From: Setaria digitata
Taxonomy: Eukaryota > Nematoda > Chromadorea > Rhabditida > Setariidae
Assembly: GCA_003640385.1 (NCBI GenBank)
Contig: RCAB01000004.1
Coordinates: forward strand, 620,001-684,000
Direction of reading: 5' to 3'
DNA: 64,000 bases
Below, piece after piece: positions 63,752-64,000 of this stretch (the first letter of the stretch is position 1; the number at the start of each line of letters is the position of its first letter). The position numbers and the translations under genes were made by a program. Under the pieces are notes generated by a model that saw nothing but the letters and a program-made list of their open reading frames with translations, searched no databases and was not told the origin of the DNA.

Positions 63752-64000
63752 CTCTAGCAAACTTGATTGTTAATAGGTAATTGTATATGCTATTTTGGGC
63801 ATGAGGTTCGTAATTATGAAGTTCTATAACCAATTGTTTCAACTGATTTCCTTATCAAATATAGATGTTAATACATTCTAATGTCAATATACTAAAATAT
63901 CATGCAGATTCTAGTACAAATTCGATTTTCAGTAGGTAAGTATTCAGATTGAGACTTCACTTTTGAAACTAATTGATTGTTAATGGTATGATTTTTTTAG

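Overview
The window is eukaryotic nuclear DNA from a nematode, most likely a spirurid/filarial-type (clade III) worm. It is AT-rich, with protein genes cut into many small exons by short GT-AG introns. Several coding starts sit 4-20 nt downstream of a canonical 3' splice acceptor with no upstream exon needed, as expected for spliced-leader trans-splicing. The species call is inference; no rRNA, spliced-leader gene or confident tRNA was found. Two single-N positions (28580 and 32652) mark assembly joins.

Layout, left to right: FIG4-type phosphoinositide phosphatase (-, 331-6089); RNA polymerase III subunit RPC7 (-, 7399-8709); mitochondrial m-AAA protease AFG3L2 (-, 9519-15076), head to head with the mitochondrial outer-membrane carrier SLC25A46 (+, 15683-18623); IFT57/HIPPI ciliary transport protein (-, 20620-23027); a MADF-BESS putative transcription factor (-, 27225-30142); microcephalin MCPH1 with BRCT domains (-, 31499-36544); a small secreted protein with a single complete 12-cysteine granulin module (+, 38131-39149); a gene-poor stretch; a SAM-domain coiled-coil protein (-, 45786-48150); a small secreted Ly6/three-finger protein (+, 49321-50128); 60S acidic ribosomal protein P2 (+, 50978-51999); an unusually GC/CpG-rich block (about 52.0-53.3 kb); and a very large Gln-rich nuclear protein (+, 54851 to beyond the right edge) with an LXXLL motif resembling the first nuclear-receptor box of NCOA6. 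Exon models were built by hand, checking splice sites and codon phase. They are closed in phase for RPC7, MADF-BESS, Ly6, P2, granulin and the 21 visible exons of the Gln-rich gene.

These are mostly unrelated housekeeping genes, not a pathway cluster. The one functional pairing is AFG3L2/SLC25A46: both act in mitochondrial membrane homeostasis and share a roughly 600-bp divergent promoter region. No CRISPR array, bacterial operon, virus or intact transposase was seen. The most unusual structures are a palindrome-rich foldback element and short duplicated exon-edge segments in and upstream of the Gln-rich gene, a GC-AG intron in RPC7, a tiny C-terminal exon in MCPH1, and guanine-run tracts in otherwise AT-rich intergenic DNA.
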